Positions 7,165 through 16,238 of a stretch of DNA of 64,000 nucleotides are shown in pieces (positions within the stretch are counted from its first letter, which is position 1; every line of letters begins with the position of its first letter). Both the position numbers and the translations under genes were made by a program. The notes beneath the pieces are model-generated. The model did no database searches, was not told where the DNA came from, and worked only from the letters and a program-made list of their open reading frames with translations. This DNA is from Peptoniphilus duerdenii ATCC BAA-1640 (GTDB lineage: Bacteria > Bacillota > Clostridia > Tissierellales > Peptoniphilaceae). Where the stretch lies: positions 466,499 through 530,498 of the forward strand of contig NZ_GL397071.1 in assembly GCF_000146345.1 (NCBI RefSeq), in the 5' to 3' direction.

Positions 7165-8276
7165 TGGCTGATCACGCAATATTATCGGCGTCTTCATCAA
7201 GTAGGTGGTTGAATTGCCAAAAGTCAGTACGATTATGCGAAAAATATGAGGATGAAGTAAGCCCTTATGCACTTGAAGGCACGTGTGCCCACTCACTCGC
7301 AGAATTTAAAATCAAATCTTTGTTAGGTTTAGATACTCAAAATCCTACTGAAGACTTAGATTACTACAACGAAGAAATGGAAGAGTTAACTGAAGGCTAT
7401 GCATCCTATGTAATGGAGATTGTAAGTAAGTATCATAGCCCAGCTGTGTTTGTAGAAGAAAGACTTGACCTATCAGACTATGTTAAAGAGTCATTTGGAA
7501 CAGCGGACTGTGTAGTTGTTGGAGGAAAAGACCTTCATGTAATTGACTTAAAGTATGGTCAGGGAGTTTTAGTAGATGCTAAAGAGAATTCACAACTCAT
7601 GTTATATGGACTTGGTGCTCTGACTCTCTTTGACGGAATTTATGATATCGAGAAAGTTATTCTTCACATTTATCAACCAAGAAGATGCAATATCTCAACT
7701 TATGAAATTAAAAAGATAGAACTATATAAGTGGGGAGAGTCTGTACGAGAGATTGCTGAGAAAGCATATAGAGGCGAGGGAGAATTCTCATGTGGAGAAT
7801 GGTGTATCTTCTGCAAAGCTAAAAATAAATGCAGAAAAAGAGCAGAAGAGAATCTAAAACTAGCACAAGATGAATTTACCCTACCCCCAGAACTATCTGA
7901 CGAAGAAATTGAAGAGATTTTACCAAAACTAGACGAACTGGAACAATGGGTCAAAGATATAAAGACCTATGCTTTGGAAAGAGCGATGAAAGGTCATAAG
8001 TGGAAAGACCTAAAACTTGTCGAAGGTAGGTCTAATAGGAAATACCGAGATGAAGATGAAGTTATAAACAAAGTAAAAGAACTGGGATTCAATCCCTTTG
8101 AAGAAAAGTTACTTGGCATCACAGCTATGACTAAGTTATTAGGTAAGAAAGTCTTTGATGAAAATATCGTAGACTTATTAGAAAAACCAAAAGGAAAGTT
8201 AACCTTAGTAAGCATTGATGACAAGCGAGAAGAAGTAAAAATTGACAATGTTAAAGAAGAATTCGGAGGTAAATAA
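7164..8276 (+). CDS. DUF2800 phage protein, Cas4/RecB-like nuclease fold
   Basis: A 370-residue DUF2800 protein. N-terminal HAILSASSSSRWLNC and EGTCAHSLAE match the family's opening motifs. The acidic core HVIDLKYGQG near residue 130 corresponds to the D...(D/E)xK centre of Cas4/AddB-type PD-(D/E)XK nucleases. Cysteines in CGEWCIFCKAKNKC around residues 209-222, together with C18, could hold an iron-sulphur cluster. It begins the replication-recombination module and precedes DUF2815 and the DNA polymerase, a conserved order in these phages. Exonuclease function in recombination or replication is inferred from the fold. Confidence 0.8.
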   Translation: MADHAILSASSSSRWLNCQKSVRLCEKYEDEVSPYALEGTCAHSLAEFKIKSLLGLDTQNPTEDLDYYNEEMEELTEGYASYVMEIVSKYHSPAVFVEERLDLSDYVKESFGTADCVVVGGKDLHVIDLKYGQGVLVDAKENSQLMLYGLGALTLFDGIYDIEKVILHIYQPRRCNISTYEIKKIELYKWGESVREIAEKAYRGEGEFSCGEWCIFCKAKNKCRKRAEENLKLAQDEFTLPPELSDEEIEEILPKLDELEQWVKDIKTYALERAMKGHKWKDLKLVEGRSNRKYRDEDEVINKVKELGFNPFEEKLLGITAMTKLLGKKVFDENIVDLLEKPKGKLTLVSIDDKREEVKIDNVKEEFGGK

Positions 8277-8277
8277 T

Positions 8278-8829
8278 ATGTCAAATATGAATAAAACAAA
8301 AGTAATTACAGGTGAAGTTAGATTATCTTATGCAAATGTGTGGGAACCAAAGTCAATCAATGGTGGTAAAGAAAGGTACTCAGTATCTGTCATTATCCCA
8401 AAGAGCGACCAAAAGACAATCGAGAAGATTGAAAAAGCAGTAGATGCTGCTATTGATGAAGGACTTTCTAAATTCAATGGAAAGAAACCTAATAAGAAAG
8501 CTATCAAACTTCCATTAAGAGATGGCGACACAGAGAAAGATGATGAGGCTTATGCTGATGCATACTTCTTAAATGCCAACTCTATGACAGCACCTCAAAT
8601 TGTGGACAGAAATGTAGAACCAATTCTTGATAGAAGTGAAGTTTACTCAGGAGTATATGCAAGAGTATCACTTAACTTCTATGCCTACAATGTAAATGGC
8701 AATAAAGGCGTGGCCGTTGGCCTAGGAAATATTCAAAAACTAAGAGATGGTCAACCTTTAGGAAATAGATCTAATGCATCAGATGACTTTGATGCTATGG
8801 ACGAAGATGAAGAAGATTTCTTAGCATAG
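8278..8829 (+). CDS. DUF2815 phage protein, probable ssDNA-binding
   Basis: A 183-residue DUF2815 protein, starting at ATG 8278, one base after the DUF2800 stop and behind a CGGAGGT site; the reading frame is open further upstream to 8242. The body is mostly beta-strand (VITGEVRLSYANVWEP and RYSVSVIIPKSD) and the tail is strongly acidic (DDFDAMDEDEEDF). An acidic tail on an OB-like body is the usual design of single-stranded DNA-binding proteins that recruit replication partners. The family is fixed between DUF2800 and phage polymerase A genes, which supports a replication role. Confidence 0.75.
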   Translation: MSNMNKTKVITGEVRLSYANVWEPKSINGGKERYSVSVIIPKSDQKTIEKIEKAVDAAIDEGLSKFNGKKPNKKAIKLPLRDGDTEKDDEAYADAYFLNANSMTAPQIVDRNVEPILDRSEVYSGVYARVSLNFYAYNVNGNKGVAVGLGNIQKLRDGQPLGNRSNASDDFDAMDEDEEDFLA

Positions 8830-8840
8830 GAGGATTTTAT

Positions 8841-9038
8841 ATGAAAGAAACAATTTTAGCTATTTTGATGGGATTATGGTCTTACTACTGGTATAAGTTA
8901 GGCTATGTTCAGGCTCAAATTAATGAAACACAAAAGAGAATCAGGGAAATTTATAGAGATATAGAGAAACGATTGGATGAAACGCAAAGAACTGTTGATA
9001 AATGCATCCAATCATTGGACGAAATTAAATATAAATGA
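8841..9038 (+). CDS. Small phage protein with N-terminal hydrophobic segment and coiled coil
   Basis: A 65-residue protein with a hydrophobic, aromatic N-terminus (residues 3-23, possibly membrane-associated) followed by a heptad-like charged helix. It follows a TAGGAGGA site and its stop overlaps the polymerase start (ATGA). Function unknown; the tight coupling suggests it belongs to the replication operon. Confidence 0.6.
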   Translation: MKETILAILMGLWSYYWYKLGYVQAQINETQKRIREIYRDIEKRLDETQRTVDKCIQSLDEIKYK

Positions 9039-10966
9039 AAAAGATATCAATAGATCTTGAGACCTATTCTTCAGTTGATTTAGGCAAAAGTGGTGTATAC
9101 AAATATGCCGAGAGTGAGGATTTTGAAATCCTCCTCTTTGCCTATTCTATTGATGATGGAGAAGTTAAGGTAATAGATTTGGCAAGTGGAGAGATTATTC
9201 CTGAAGAAATATTATCAGCACTTAGTGATGAAAGTATAGAAAAGTGGGCTTTTAATGCAAACTTTGAAAGGGTGTGTCTGTCAAGATTTCTTGAAGAGAG
9301 ATTAAAACCTCAAGGTTGGTACTGTACTATGATTTGGTCAGCTTATCTTGGTCTACCTTTATCGCTTGAAAAAGTAGGAGAGGTTTTAAAACTCGACAAG
9401 CAAAAGATGAATGAAGGCAAGGCTCTTATAAGATATTTTTCTATTCCATGTAAACCAACTAAGACCAATGGTATGAGGACAAGAAATTTACCACATCACG
9501 ATTTGGGGAAATGGTATATTTTTAAGGAATATAACCAAAGAGATGTGGAAACAGAAATGGAAATAAAGAAAAAACTATCAGTATTTCCTATGCCTCAATC
9601 AGAATGGGAAAACTACTGGGTAGACCAAAACATAAATGACAGAGGAATTTTAATAGATGAAATTTTAGTTGATTCGGCTATTAAATTTGATGAAATCTTA
9701 CGAGAAGAAAATATGGATAGAGCCATAGAATTAACTGGTCTTGAGAATCCAAATTCTCCCTTACAGCTAAAAGAATGGCTTAATAAAAAAGGCTTAGAGA
9801 TAGATTCCTTAGCTAAAAAAGATGTAGAGTCTGCTATTAAAAATGCCGAAGGAGATATTAAAGAAGTCTTGGAACTTCGACAAGAACTATCTAAGTCTTC
9901 AGTTAGAAAATATGATGCTATGAAAAATGTAAAAGGAAAAGAAAATCGAGCAAGGGGCCTGATCCAATTTTATGGTGCAAATAGAACTGGAAGGTATTCA
10001 GGAAGGCTTATTCAAGTTCAAAACTTAAGAAGAAACAATCTAAAAGATTTAGACCTAGCTAGAAGTCTTGTAAAAAATAGAGATTATGAAACTATGGAAT
10101 TTCTATATGAATCACCGTCTGATATTTTATCCCAATTAATAAGGACAGCCTTCATACCAAAAGAAGGCACCAGATTTATTATTTCAGATTTTTCAGCAAT
10201 TGAGGCTCGTGTCCTTGCATGGATTGCAGAAGAACAATGGGTGCTGGATGCCTTTGAAAATGGAGAAGATATCTATTGTAGAACGGCATCGAGGATGTTT
10301 GGAGTGCCAGTTGAAAAGCACGGAATAAACGGTCACCTTAGACAAAAAGGAAAGATAGCGACTTTAGCTTGTGGTTATCAAGGGGCCTTAGGTGCTCTTA
10401 AGGCAATGGGTGGAATTGAGATGGGTTTATCTGAAGATGAACTTCAATCAATAGTCGATTCTTGGAGAGAGGCTAATCCTAACATCGTAAGCTTGTGGTG
10501 GGATATAGATTCTGTCGTAAAAAGAGTTGTAAAGACTAGAAGTAAAGAAGAATATAAGAACCTAGTTATTAGCTATGAAAAGGGGATTCTCTTTATAGAA
10601 CTGCCTTCAAAAAGAAGACTTGCTTATCCAAAAGCAAAAATCGGGATGAATCGATTTGGTGGAGAGTCAGTAGTCTATGAAGGAATCGTAGTAGGTAATA
10701 AGTGGGACAAGATAGAATCCTACGGCGGTAAATTTGTAGAAAATATAGTTCAAGCCATCGCAAGAGATATTTTAGCTGAGGCTATGATGAGACTTGAGAA
10801 AAAAGGATTTAATATCGTCATGCATATTCATGACGAGGTTGTTATAGAAAGCGATTCATCTAGTATCGAGGAAGTAAATCAAATTATGTCCATAGTTCCA
10901 GGTTGGGCATCTGGACTTATCTTAGATGCAGATGGATTTGAAAGTGAATTTTATAAGAAAGACTAA
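9035..10966 (+). CDS. Phage family A DNA polymerase with 3'-5' exonuclease domain
   Basis: A 643-residue replicative polymerase. The N-terminus opens with the exonuclease motif SIDLETYSS (D and E for metal binding). The polymerase domain shows motif A, SDFSAIEARVLAW, near residue 388; motif B, RQKGKIATLACGYQG, near residue 437; and motif C, HIHDEVVIE, near residue 597. No 5'-nuclease domain is present, as expected of phage enzymes of this type. The ATG overlaps the previous stop. It would synthesise phage DNA together with the primase-helicase encoded at 12152. Confidence 0.95.
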   Translation: MKKISIDLETYSSVDLGKSGVYKYAESEDFEILLFAYSIDDGEVKVIDLASGEIIPEEILSALSDESIEKWAFNANFERVCLSRFLEERLKPQGWYCTMIWSAYLGLPLSLEKVGEVLKLDKQKMNEGKALIRYFSIPCKPTKTNGMRTRNLPHHDLGKWYIFKEYNQRDVETEMEIKKKLSVFPMPQSEWENYWVDQNINDRGILIDEILVDSAIKFDEILREENMDRAIELTGLENPNSPLQLKEWLNKKGLEIDSLAKKDVESAIKNAEGDIKEVLELRQELSKSSVRKYDAMKNVKGKENRARGLIQFYGANRTGRYSGRLIQVQNLRRNNLKDLDLARSLVKNRDYETMEFLYESPSDILSQLIRTAFIPKEGTRFIISDFSAIEARVLAWIAEEQWVLDAFENGEDIYCRTASRMFGVPVEKHGINGHLRQKGKIATLACGYQGALGALKAMGGIEMGLSEDELQSIVDSWREANPNIVSLWWDIDSVVKRVVKTRSKEEYKNLVISYEKGILFIELPSKRRLAYPKAKIGMNRFGGESVVYEGIVVGNKWDKIESYGGKFVENIVQAIARDILAEAMMRLEKKGFNIVMHIHDEVVIESDSSSIEEVNQIMSIVPGWASGLILDADGFESEFYKKD

Positions 10967-10976
10967 GGAGGTCTTT

Positions 10977-11765
10977 ATGAACATAGAAATTTTTAGAAAT
11001 AGCGAATTTAAAGATATAAGAACAATGGTAATGAATGGAGAGCCATGGTTTGTTGGAAAAGATATAGCTGAAAATCTTGGTTACAGTAACTCAAGCAAAG
11101 CAGTTATAAATCATGTTGAGACAGAGGATAAACAATTTATAATGTTAGACTTAGCAGATTCCCAAAATGGGAATGTGCCTAAAGGTCAAACTAAAACAGC
11201 TGTTATAAATGAATCTGGTCTATATAGCCTAATTCTATCTAGCAAATTACCTCAAGCAAAAAAATTTAAAAGATGGGTTACAAGCGAAGTTTTGCCAAGT
11301 ATTAGAAGACATGGGATGTATGCTACAGATGAACTTTTAGACAACCCAGATCTATTCATCTTAGTACTTGAAGAATTAAAAAGAGAAAGACAAGAAAAGC
11401 TAATTCTAAAGCAACAGAATTTAGAGATGAAACCAAAGGCGTCCTATTACGATATTGTCTTATCCTGTAAAGAGGCTGTAGCAATAACAGTAATTTCCAA
11501 AGACTATGGTTGGTCTGCCAGAAAAATGAATAAGAAACTTCATGAGTTGGGGGTTCAGTTCAAGCAAGGCAATATATGGCTTTTATATCAAGATTATGCT
11601 GAAGAAGGATATACTTGTACAAAAACTTATTCATTCAATAAAGGAAATGGAGAGGTTGGTACAAAAATTCACACTTACTGGACTCAAAAAGGCAGACTGT
11701 TTATTTACAATCTTTTAAAATCCGAAGGCTATGTTCCTTTAATTGAAATTAAGGAGGCAGCCTAA
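10977..11765 (+). CDS. Phage antirepressor, BRO-N and KilAC domains
   Basis: A 262-residue protein. Residues 1-100 form a Bro-N domain (EPWFVGKDIAENLGY; AVINESGLYSLILSSKLPQAK; RRHG at the end). The C-terminal half matches the KilAC/ANT domain (SYYDIVLSCKEAVAITVISKDYGWSARKMN; GRLFIYNLL). The start ATG at 10977 has an AAGGAGGT site. Such proteins relieve repression of the lytic programme or act as phage-encoded DNA-binding regulators. Here the gene lies inside the replication module rather than beside a CI-type repressor. Confidence 0.85.
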   Translation: MNIEIFRNSEFKDIRTMVMNGEPWFVGKDIAENLGYSNSSKAVINHVETEDKQFIMLDLADSQNGNVPKGQTKTAVINESGLYSLILSSKLPQAKKFKRWVTSEVLPSIRRHGMYATDELLDNPDLFILVLEELKRERQEKLILKQQNLEMKPKASYYDIVLSCKEAVAITVISKDYGWSARKMNKKLHELGVQFKQGNIWLLYQDYAEEGYTCTKTYSFNKGNGEVGTKIHTYWTQKGRLFIYNLLKSEGYVPLIEIKEAA

Positions 11766-12151
11766 TGAATAAAGAACTATACAACAGGAGTGGGTGCAAG
11801 GATCTCACTCCTTATCAAGCAATTAAAAATGCAGAGAAGAGATACTATCCCTTGGTATATATCTGCAGTCCATTTTCTGGAGATGTTGAAAATAATGTCA
11901 TCATGGCACAGAAGTATTCTCGATATGCCTTAGATAAAGGAAATATTCCCTTAGCACCACATCTTTTATTTCCTCAGTTTATGAGTGATGAAAGTGAGAG
12001 AAGACTTGCTATGCATTTTAATTATGTCCTTCTTGGAAAATGTGAAGAAGTCTGGGTCTTTGGTGACAACATAAGTCCTGGAATGGCAGAAGAAATAAAG
12101 GTTGCTGAGAAGAGAAAAATGAAGATTCGATATATAAAGGAGGTAGCCTAA
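11765..12151 (+). CDS. DUF4406 phage protein, deoxyribosyltransferase-like
   Basis: A 128-residue DUF4406-type protein. PLVYICSPFSGDVENN near residue 30, LAPHLLFPQF, and the C-terminal EVWVFGDNISPGMAEEI fit the nucleoside 2-deoxyribosyltransferase-like fold, with the glutamate of MAEEI in the usual catalytic place. It could act on nucleotides during phage replication, but the substrate is unknown. Its ATG overlaps the antirepressor stop, and its own TAA overlaps the TTG start of the primase gene. Confidence 0.7.
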   Translation: MNKELYNRSGCKDLTPYQAIKNAEKRYYPLVYICSPFSGDVENNVIMAQKYSRYALDKGNIPLAPHLLFPQFMSDESERRLAMHFNYVLLGKCEEVWVFGDNISPGMAEEIKVAEKRKMKIRYIKEVA

Positions 12152-14380
12152 TTGAAAATATACATCTCAAATTTAATAGGAGTGGAGTCAAACTGTGTTT
12201 ATCCAAATGAGGTTAATGCAGTAGATGTTAGGTCATTTGAGAAAGCCGCGAGTTTTGACCATGTAATGGCTAAGTATAAAAACTCCTACAGGTCCAATGA
12301 TAATTTTATAGAGTCAGAATGTATTCCCATGGATATAGATAACGACCATTCAGAAAATCCAGATGATTGGATTTCAGCTAATGATTTAAAGAGAATATTT
12401 GACGGAGTTAAGTTTGCCATTGTTTATAGCAGAAACCATAGAAAAGAAAAAAATGGAAAAGCTGCAAGACCAAGAATGCATATTTATTTTCCAATTCCTA
12501 AGATTACAAATTTAGCCGAATATGTAGGAATAAAAGCAAGTTTGGCACAGATTTATACTTTCTTTGATGGAAATGCCTTAGATGGAGCGAGGTTTTTCTT
12601 TGGAGTTAAGAATCCTGCTGTTGAAATAGTTAGGGGGAAAAAATATGTAACAGAAATCCTAAAAGATGACTTTGAAGATTTCGATAACTCTCAAGACTTG
12701 ATTCAGCAAGGCTCTAGAAATTCAACCATGAACCATTTTGCTGGTAGGGTTTTAATTCGATATGGAAAGACAGATGAGGCGAGGGAATTATTCGATAAAA
12801 AAGCCAGCCTTTGTTCTCCACCACTAGAAGATGAGGAGTTAGAACAAATATGGAAGTCAGCTTGTAAGTTTTATAAAAAAGTAGCAGCAAGTGAAGATTA
12901 TGTACCACCTGAAGAATATACTGAAGGCATAAATTTGAGACCCTCTGAATTTTCAGACATAGGTCAAGCGGAAGTTTTTGTTAGAGAATACCAAGACAGG
13001 ATTCGTTTTTCTCCTTCTACAGGTTTTCTTGTTTACAACGATTCCTATTGGGAGGAATCTGAATTAAAAGCACAAGGATGTTCTCAAGAATTGGTTCTAA
13101 AGCAACTAGAAGAAATAGACAACGGGTTTGTAAAAATGGAAGAAGATATAAAGAAATCTGGTGTTAGAGAAACAATCTCTTCTATGAGTGAGAAGAAAGC
13201 CTTGGCATCTTTTAATGACAATCAGAAATCTCTATACTATAAACTTATTTCTTTAGAGGCATATAAGAAATATGCTGTAAAACGAGGTGACACTAGAGCC
13301 ATTCATGCAACTTTAAAGGAATCGAAACCAATGTTAGAAATAGACCAAAGAGAACTTGATACGGATGAGTTCTTATTAAATACTCCTTCTTATACAGTTG
13401 ACTTAAAAACTGGAGAGTGTAGAGACCATAAGGCAGAAGACTATCTAACCAAAGAAACATCTGTAGATCCAAGTGATGAAAATATAGATATATGGATTGA
13501 TGCCTTGAATACATTTTTTGTAAAAGACAGTGAACTTATAGAATACGTTCAGAAAGTAGCAGGGATATCTTTAATCGGAAAGGTCTATATTGAGGCTCTC
13601 ATTATAGCTTATGGTGATGGAAGAAATGGAAAGTCCACATTTTGGAATACTATCTCAAGAGTGCTAAACCTATATAGTGGGTCAATCTCGGCAGATATTC
13701 TTACAGTTAATTCTAAGAGAAATGCCAAGCCAGAACTTGCTGAAACAAGAGGTAAAAGGCTTTTAATTGCAGCTGAACTTCAAGAAGGATTAAGGTTAAA
13801 TACTTCAAATGTTAAACAGCTTTGTTCTACAGATGAGATTGTAGCAGAGAAAAAATATCGAGATCCATTCAAGTTCATACCTTCTCATACCCTTGTCCTA
13901 TATACTAACCACCTACCAAAGGTGGGTGCCTTAGATGAAGGAACCTGGAGAAGACTCATTGTAATTCCATTTGAGGCAAAGATAGAGGGCAGTAGTGATA
14001 TTAAAAACTACACTGATTATTTAGTAGATAAGGCTGGGGGAGCAGTTCTCAAGTGGTTAATCGAGGGTGCTAAAAAGGCTATTGATGAAGATTTTAAATT
14101 CAGCTTACCTAAAAAAGTAGCAGATGCCATCAATGAATATAAAGAATCAAATAACTGGTTCAAGCATTTCTTAAATGAGTGCTGTGAGATTGATTCATCC
14201 TATGAAGAAAAGTCTGGAGAAGTCTATCAAGAATATAGGGCCTACTGCCTAAGGATTGGTGACTATGTAAGGTCCACTACTGATTTTTACTCTGCATTAT
14301 CATCCAATGGATTTAATAGGGTGAAACTCCGTGATGGAATTAAGATTCAAGGACTAAAACTAAAAAGTGACTTTGTGTAA
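12152..14380 (+). CDS. Phage primase-helicase (AEP prim-pol plus D5/SF3 helicase)
   Basis: A 742-residue fusion with a TTG start overlapping the previous stop and an AGGAGGT site upstream. The N-terminal third has archaeo-eukaryotic primase signatures: PMDIDNDH near residue 60 (metal-binding acidic pair), ARPRMHIYFP near residue 108, and DGARFFFG near residue 147. The C-terminal half is a D5_N/SF3 helicase with Walker A GDGRNGKST near residue 490 and a sensor segment LVLYTNHLPKVGALDEGTWRR. It would unwind and prime DNA at the phage origin. A large inverted repeat that could be that origin follows directly. Confidence 0.9.
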   Translation: MKIYISNLIGVESNCVYPNEVNAVDVRSFEKAASFDHVMAKYKNSYRSNDNFIESECIPMDIDNDHSENPDDWISANDLKRIFDGVKFAIVYSRNHRKEKNGKAARPRMHIYFPIPKITNLAEYVGIKASLAQIYTFFDGNALDGARFFFGVKNPAVEIVRGKKYVTEILKDDFEDFDNSQDLIQQGSRNSTMNHFAGRVLIRYGKTDEARELFDKKASLCSPPLEDEELEQIWKSACKFYKKVAASEDYVPPEEYTEGINLRPSEFSDIGQAEVFVREYQDRIRFSPSTGFLVYNDSYWEESELKAQGCSQELVLKQLEEIDNGFVKMEEDIKKSGVRETISSMSEKKALASFNDNQKSLYYKLISLEAYKKYAVKRGDTRAIHATLKESKPMLEIDQRELDTDEFLLNTPSYTVDLKTGECRDHKAEDYLTKETSVDPSDENIDIWIDALNTFFVKDSELIEYVQKVAGISLIGKVYIEALIIAYGDGRNGKSTFWNTISRVLNLYSGSISADILTVNSKRNAKPELAETRGKRLLIAAELQEGLRLNTSNVKQLCSTDEIVAEKKYRDPFKFIPSHTLVLYTNHLPKVGALDEGTWRRLIVIPFEAKIEGSSDIKNYTDYLVDKAGGAVLKWLIEGAKKAIDEDFKFSLPKKVADAINEYKESNNWFKHFLNECCEIDSSYEEKSGEVYQEYRAYCLRIGDYVRSTTDFYSALSSNGFNRVKLRDGIKIQGLKLKSDFV

Positions 14381-14388
14381 TTTTAGCT

Positions 14389-14494
14389 ATTGTGCAAGTC
14401 TCGAAGGTCATATATATAACTTTTATATAGTAATTAAATTAATTTAGTCTATATATAAAGGTTATAGAAGAGACCTTCGAGACCTTCACACAAT
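14389..14494. repeat. Large imperfect inverted repeat, candidate replication origin or attenuator
   Basis: The left arm 14389-14430 begins ATTGTGCAAGTCTCGAAGG; the right arm 14449-14494 ends GAGACCTTCACACAAT. Outer arms pair over about 20 bp and inner AT-rich arms (TATAACTTTTATATAG with CTATATATAAAGGTTATA) extend the stem to roughly 40 bp with small mismatches. The 18 bp centre is nearly pure A/T. It fills the only sizeable gap in the replication module, between the primase-helicase and VRR-NUC genes. Confidence 0.7.
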
Positions 14495-14516
14495 CAATAG
14501 AAAGGTTGAAATATCA

Positions 14517-14798
14517 ATGCTAGAAAACGAAATAGAAAAAGCCTTAGTCGACAAGGTAAAACTCCATGGTGGTCTTTGTCTTAAATTTACATCTCTATCA
14601 ATGACGGGAATACCAGATAGGATAATACTTTTACCTAAAGGAAAGGTTGGATTTGTAGAAACAAAAAGACCTGGAGGAGAGCCAAGACCAATTCAGAAAA
14701 AGAGAATAAGGCAATTTAAAAACTTAGGTTTTAAGGTTTATGTTCTTGACTCAAAAGAAAACATTGATGAAATAATAAAGAGGATTGGAGGTGACTAA
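14517..14798 (+). CDS. VRR-NUC domain nuclease
   Basis: A 93-residue single-domain VRR-NUC protein. It has the family core: GGLCLKFTSLSMTGIPDRIIL (catalytic Asp in PD) and VGFVETKRPG (E-x-K), followed by the basic QKKRIRQF helix. Stand-alone phage versions are structure-dependent DNA nucleases that act on branched intermediates. It ends one base before the SNF2 helicase TTG start, and the two families are regularly adjacent, which suggests joint work on replication intermediates. Confidence 0.9.
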   Translation: MLENEIEKALVDKVKLHGGLCLKFTSLSMTGIPDRIILLPKGKVGFVETKRPGGEPRPIQKKRIRQFKNLGFKVYVLDSKENIDEIIKRIGGD

Positions 14799-16145
14799 TT
14801 GGAATACACTCCACATAAATATCAAAACTATGCTACTGAATTTATAAAAGAAAACAAAGAATCAGCACTTCTACTGGACATGGGTCTCGGTAAGACGGTT
14901 ATAAGCCTAACAGCTATAAAAGATTTACTATTTGATTCCTTTGAGATTTCTAAGGTTTTAATAATAGCACCACTAAGGGTTGCCAGGGACACTTGGAAGG
15001 AAGAGATAGAAAAGTGGTCTCACCTTGATATCTTAAAATATTCAGTAGCCATAGGAAGTGAAAAAGAAAGAATAAAAGCATTAAATGAGCAGGCAGATAT
15101 TTATTTAATCAATAGGGAAAATGTAGACTGGCTAATAAATAAAAGCAAACAACCATTTAACTATGATATGATCGTAATTGATGAACTATCATCTTTTAAA
15201 TCTCATAGGTCAAAGAGATTTAAAGCCTTGATGAAAGTTAGACCAAAGGTAAAAAGAATAGTTGGTCTTACTGGAACTCCATCATCTAACGGACTAATGG
15301 ATTTATGGGCTGAGTTTAGACTCCTTGATATGGGTCAAAGGCTTGGAAGATTTATTGGTCAGTACAGGGAAATCTACTTCAAACCAGATAAGAGAAATGG
15401 ACCAATCATTTATTCCTATAAGCCACTGCCTTTTGCTGAAGATGCAATCTATAAAAAGATATCAGATATAACAGTTTCTATGAAAGCTGAAGATTACCTA
15501 AAAATGCCAGAGAAGATAAACAATGAAGTCTTTGTAAATCTATCAGATAAAGAAAGAGGAATCTACGAAACCTTAAAAAAAGACTTAGTCGTTAATATTA
15601 AAGATAAAGATATAGATGCAGTTAATGCTGCTGCACTTTCTAATAAGTTACTGCAAATGGCATCAGGTTCTGTTTATGATGAATATAAAAATATGATCCA
15701 TATCCACAATAGAAAACTTGATGCCTTAGAAGATTTAATAGAAGGAGCAAATGGAAAACCTGTTCTGATAGCCTATTGGTATAAGTCCGACTTGAAAAGA
15801 ATAAAAGATAGGTTTGATGTAAGAGAACTTAAAACAAGTGAGGACTTTAAAGAATGGAATCAAAGTAAGATTCCTGTAGCTGTTATTCATCCAGCATCTG
15901 CTGGACATGGACTTAACTTACAAGCAGGAGGATCAACACTTATTTGGTTTTCTCTTACTTGGTCCTTAGAACTTTATGAGCAAACCAATGCCAGACTTTA
16001 TAGGCAAGGTCAGAAAGAAACAGTTGTAATCCATCACATCCTAGCTAAAGGAACTATTGATGAAGATGTGATGAAAGCATTAGAAAATAAGAATAAAACA
16101 CAAGCTGCACTTATAGAGGCAGTAAAAGCAAATCTGGAGAGTTAA
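14799..16145 (+). CDS. SNF2-family DNA helicase/translocase
   Basis: A 448-residue superfamily 2 ATPase. Motif I is DMGLGKTVIS near residue 32, motif II is the variant box DELS (IVIDELSSFKSH) near residue 127, motif III is GLTGTPSSNG, and the C-terminal RecA lobe carries HPASAGHGLNLQAGG and the arginine finger region QTNARLYRQGQ near residue 407. The TTG start at 14799 has a GGAGGTGA site. It is a short, phage-type SNF2 protein without accessory domains and probably works with the VRR nuclease on DNA junctions. Confidence 0.9.
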   Translation: MEYTPHKYQNYATEFIKENKESALLLDMGLGKTVISLTAIKDLLFDSFEISKVLIIAPLRVARDTWKEEIEKWSHLDILKYSVAIGSEKERIKALNEQADIYLINRENVDWLINKSKQPFNYDMIVIDELSSFKSHRSKRFKALMKVRPKVKRIVGLTGTPSSNGLMDLWAEFRLLDMGQRLGRFIGQYREIYFKPDKRNGPIIYSYKPLPFAEDAIYKKISDITVSMKAEDYLKMPEKINNEVFVNLSDKERGIYETLKKDLVVNIKDKDIDAVNAAALSNKLLQMASGSVYDEYKNMIHIHNRKLDALEDLIEGANGKPVLIAYWYKSDLKRIKDRFDVRELKTSEDFKEWNQSKIPVAVIHPASAGHGLNLQAGGSTLIWFSLTWSLELYEQTNARLYRQGQKETVVIHHILAKGTIDEDVMKALENKNKTQAALIEAVKANLES

Positions 16146-16163
16146 TGTCATAGAATGTCACTA
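16144..16163 (+). repeat. Upstream copy of 20-nt direct repeat with phased TGTCA
   Basis: The 20 bases here are repeated exactly at 16658-16677, so the two copies flank the DUF1492 gene. They contain TGTCA motifs at 10-bp intervals, one helical turn. This copy overlaps the end of the SNF2 gene region. A 26-codon ORF (16155-16235, MSLRTFYK...) starts in it but has no ribosome site and is not called. Confidence 0.6.
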
Positions 16164-16238
16164 AGAACATTTTATAAGCTTAATATACGAGCAGGAGTTC
16201 TATGGAGAACTTACCTCAAAAAATTATGGAGGTAAGAA

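Noticed and set aside
16155..16235. 26-codon ORF starting in the TGTCA repeat
   Set aside because: No ribosome site and no features of a real protein; the sequence is better explained as repeat plus leader of the DUF1492 gene.
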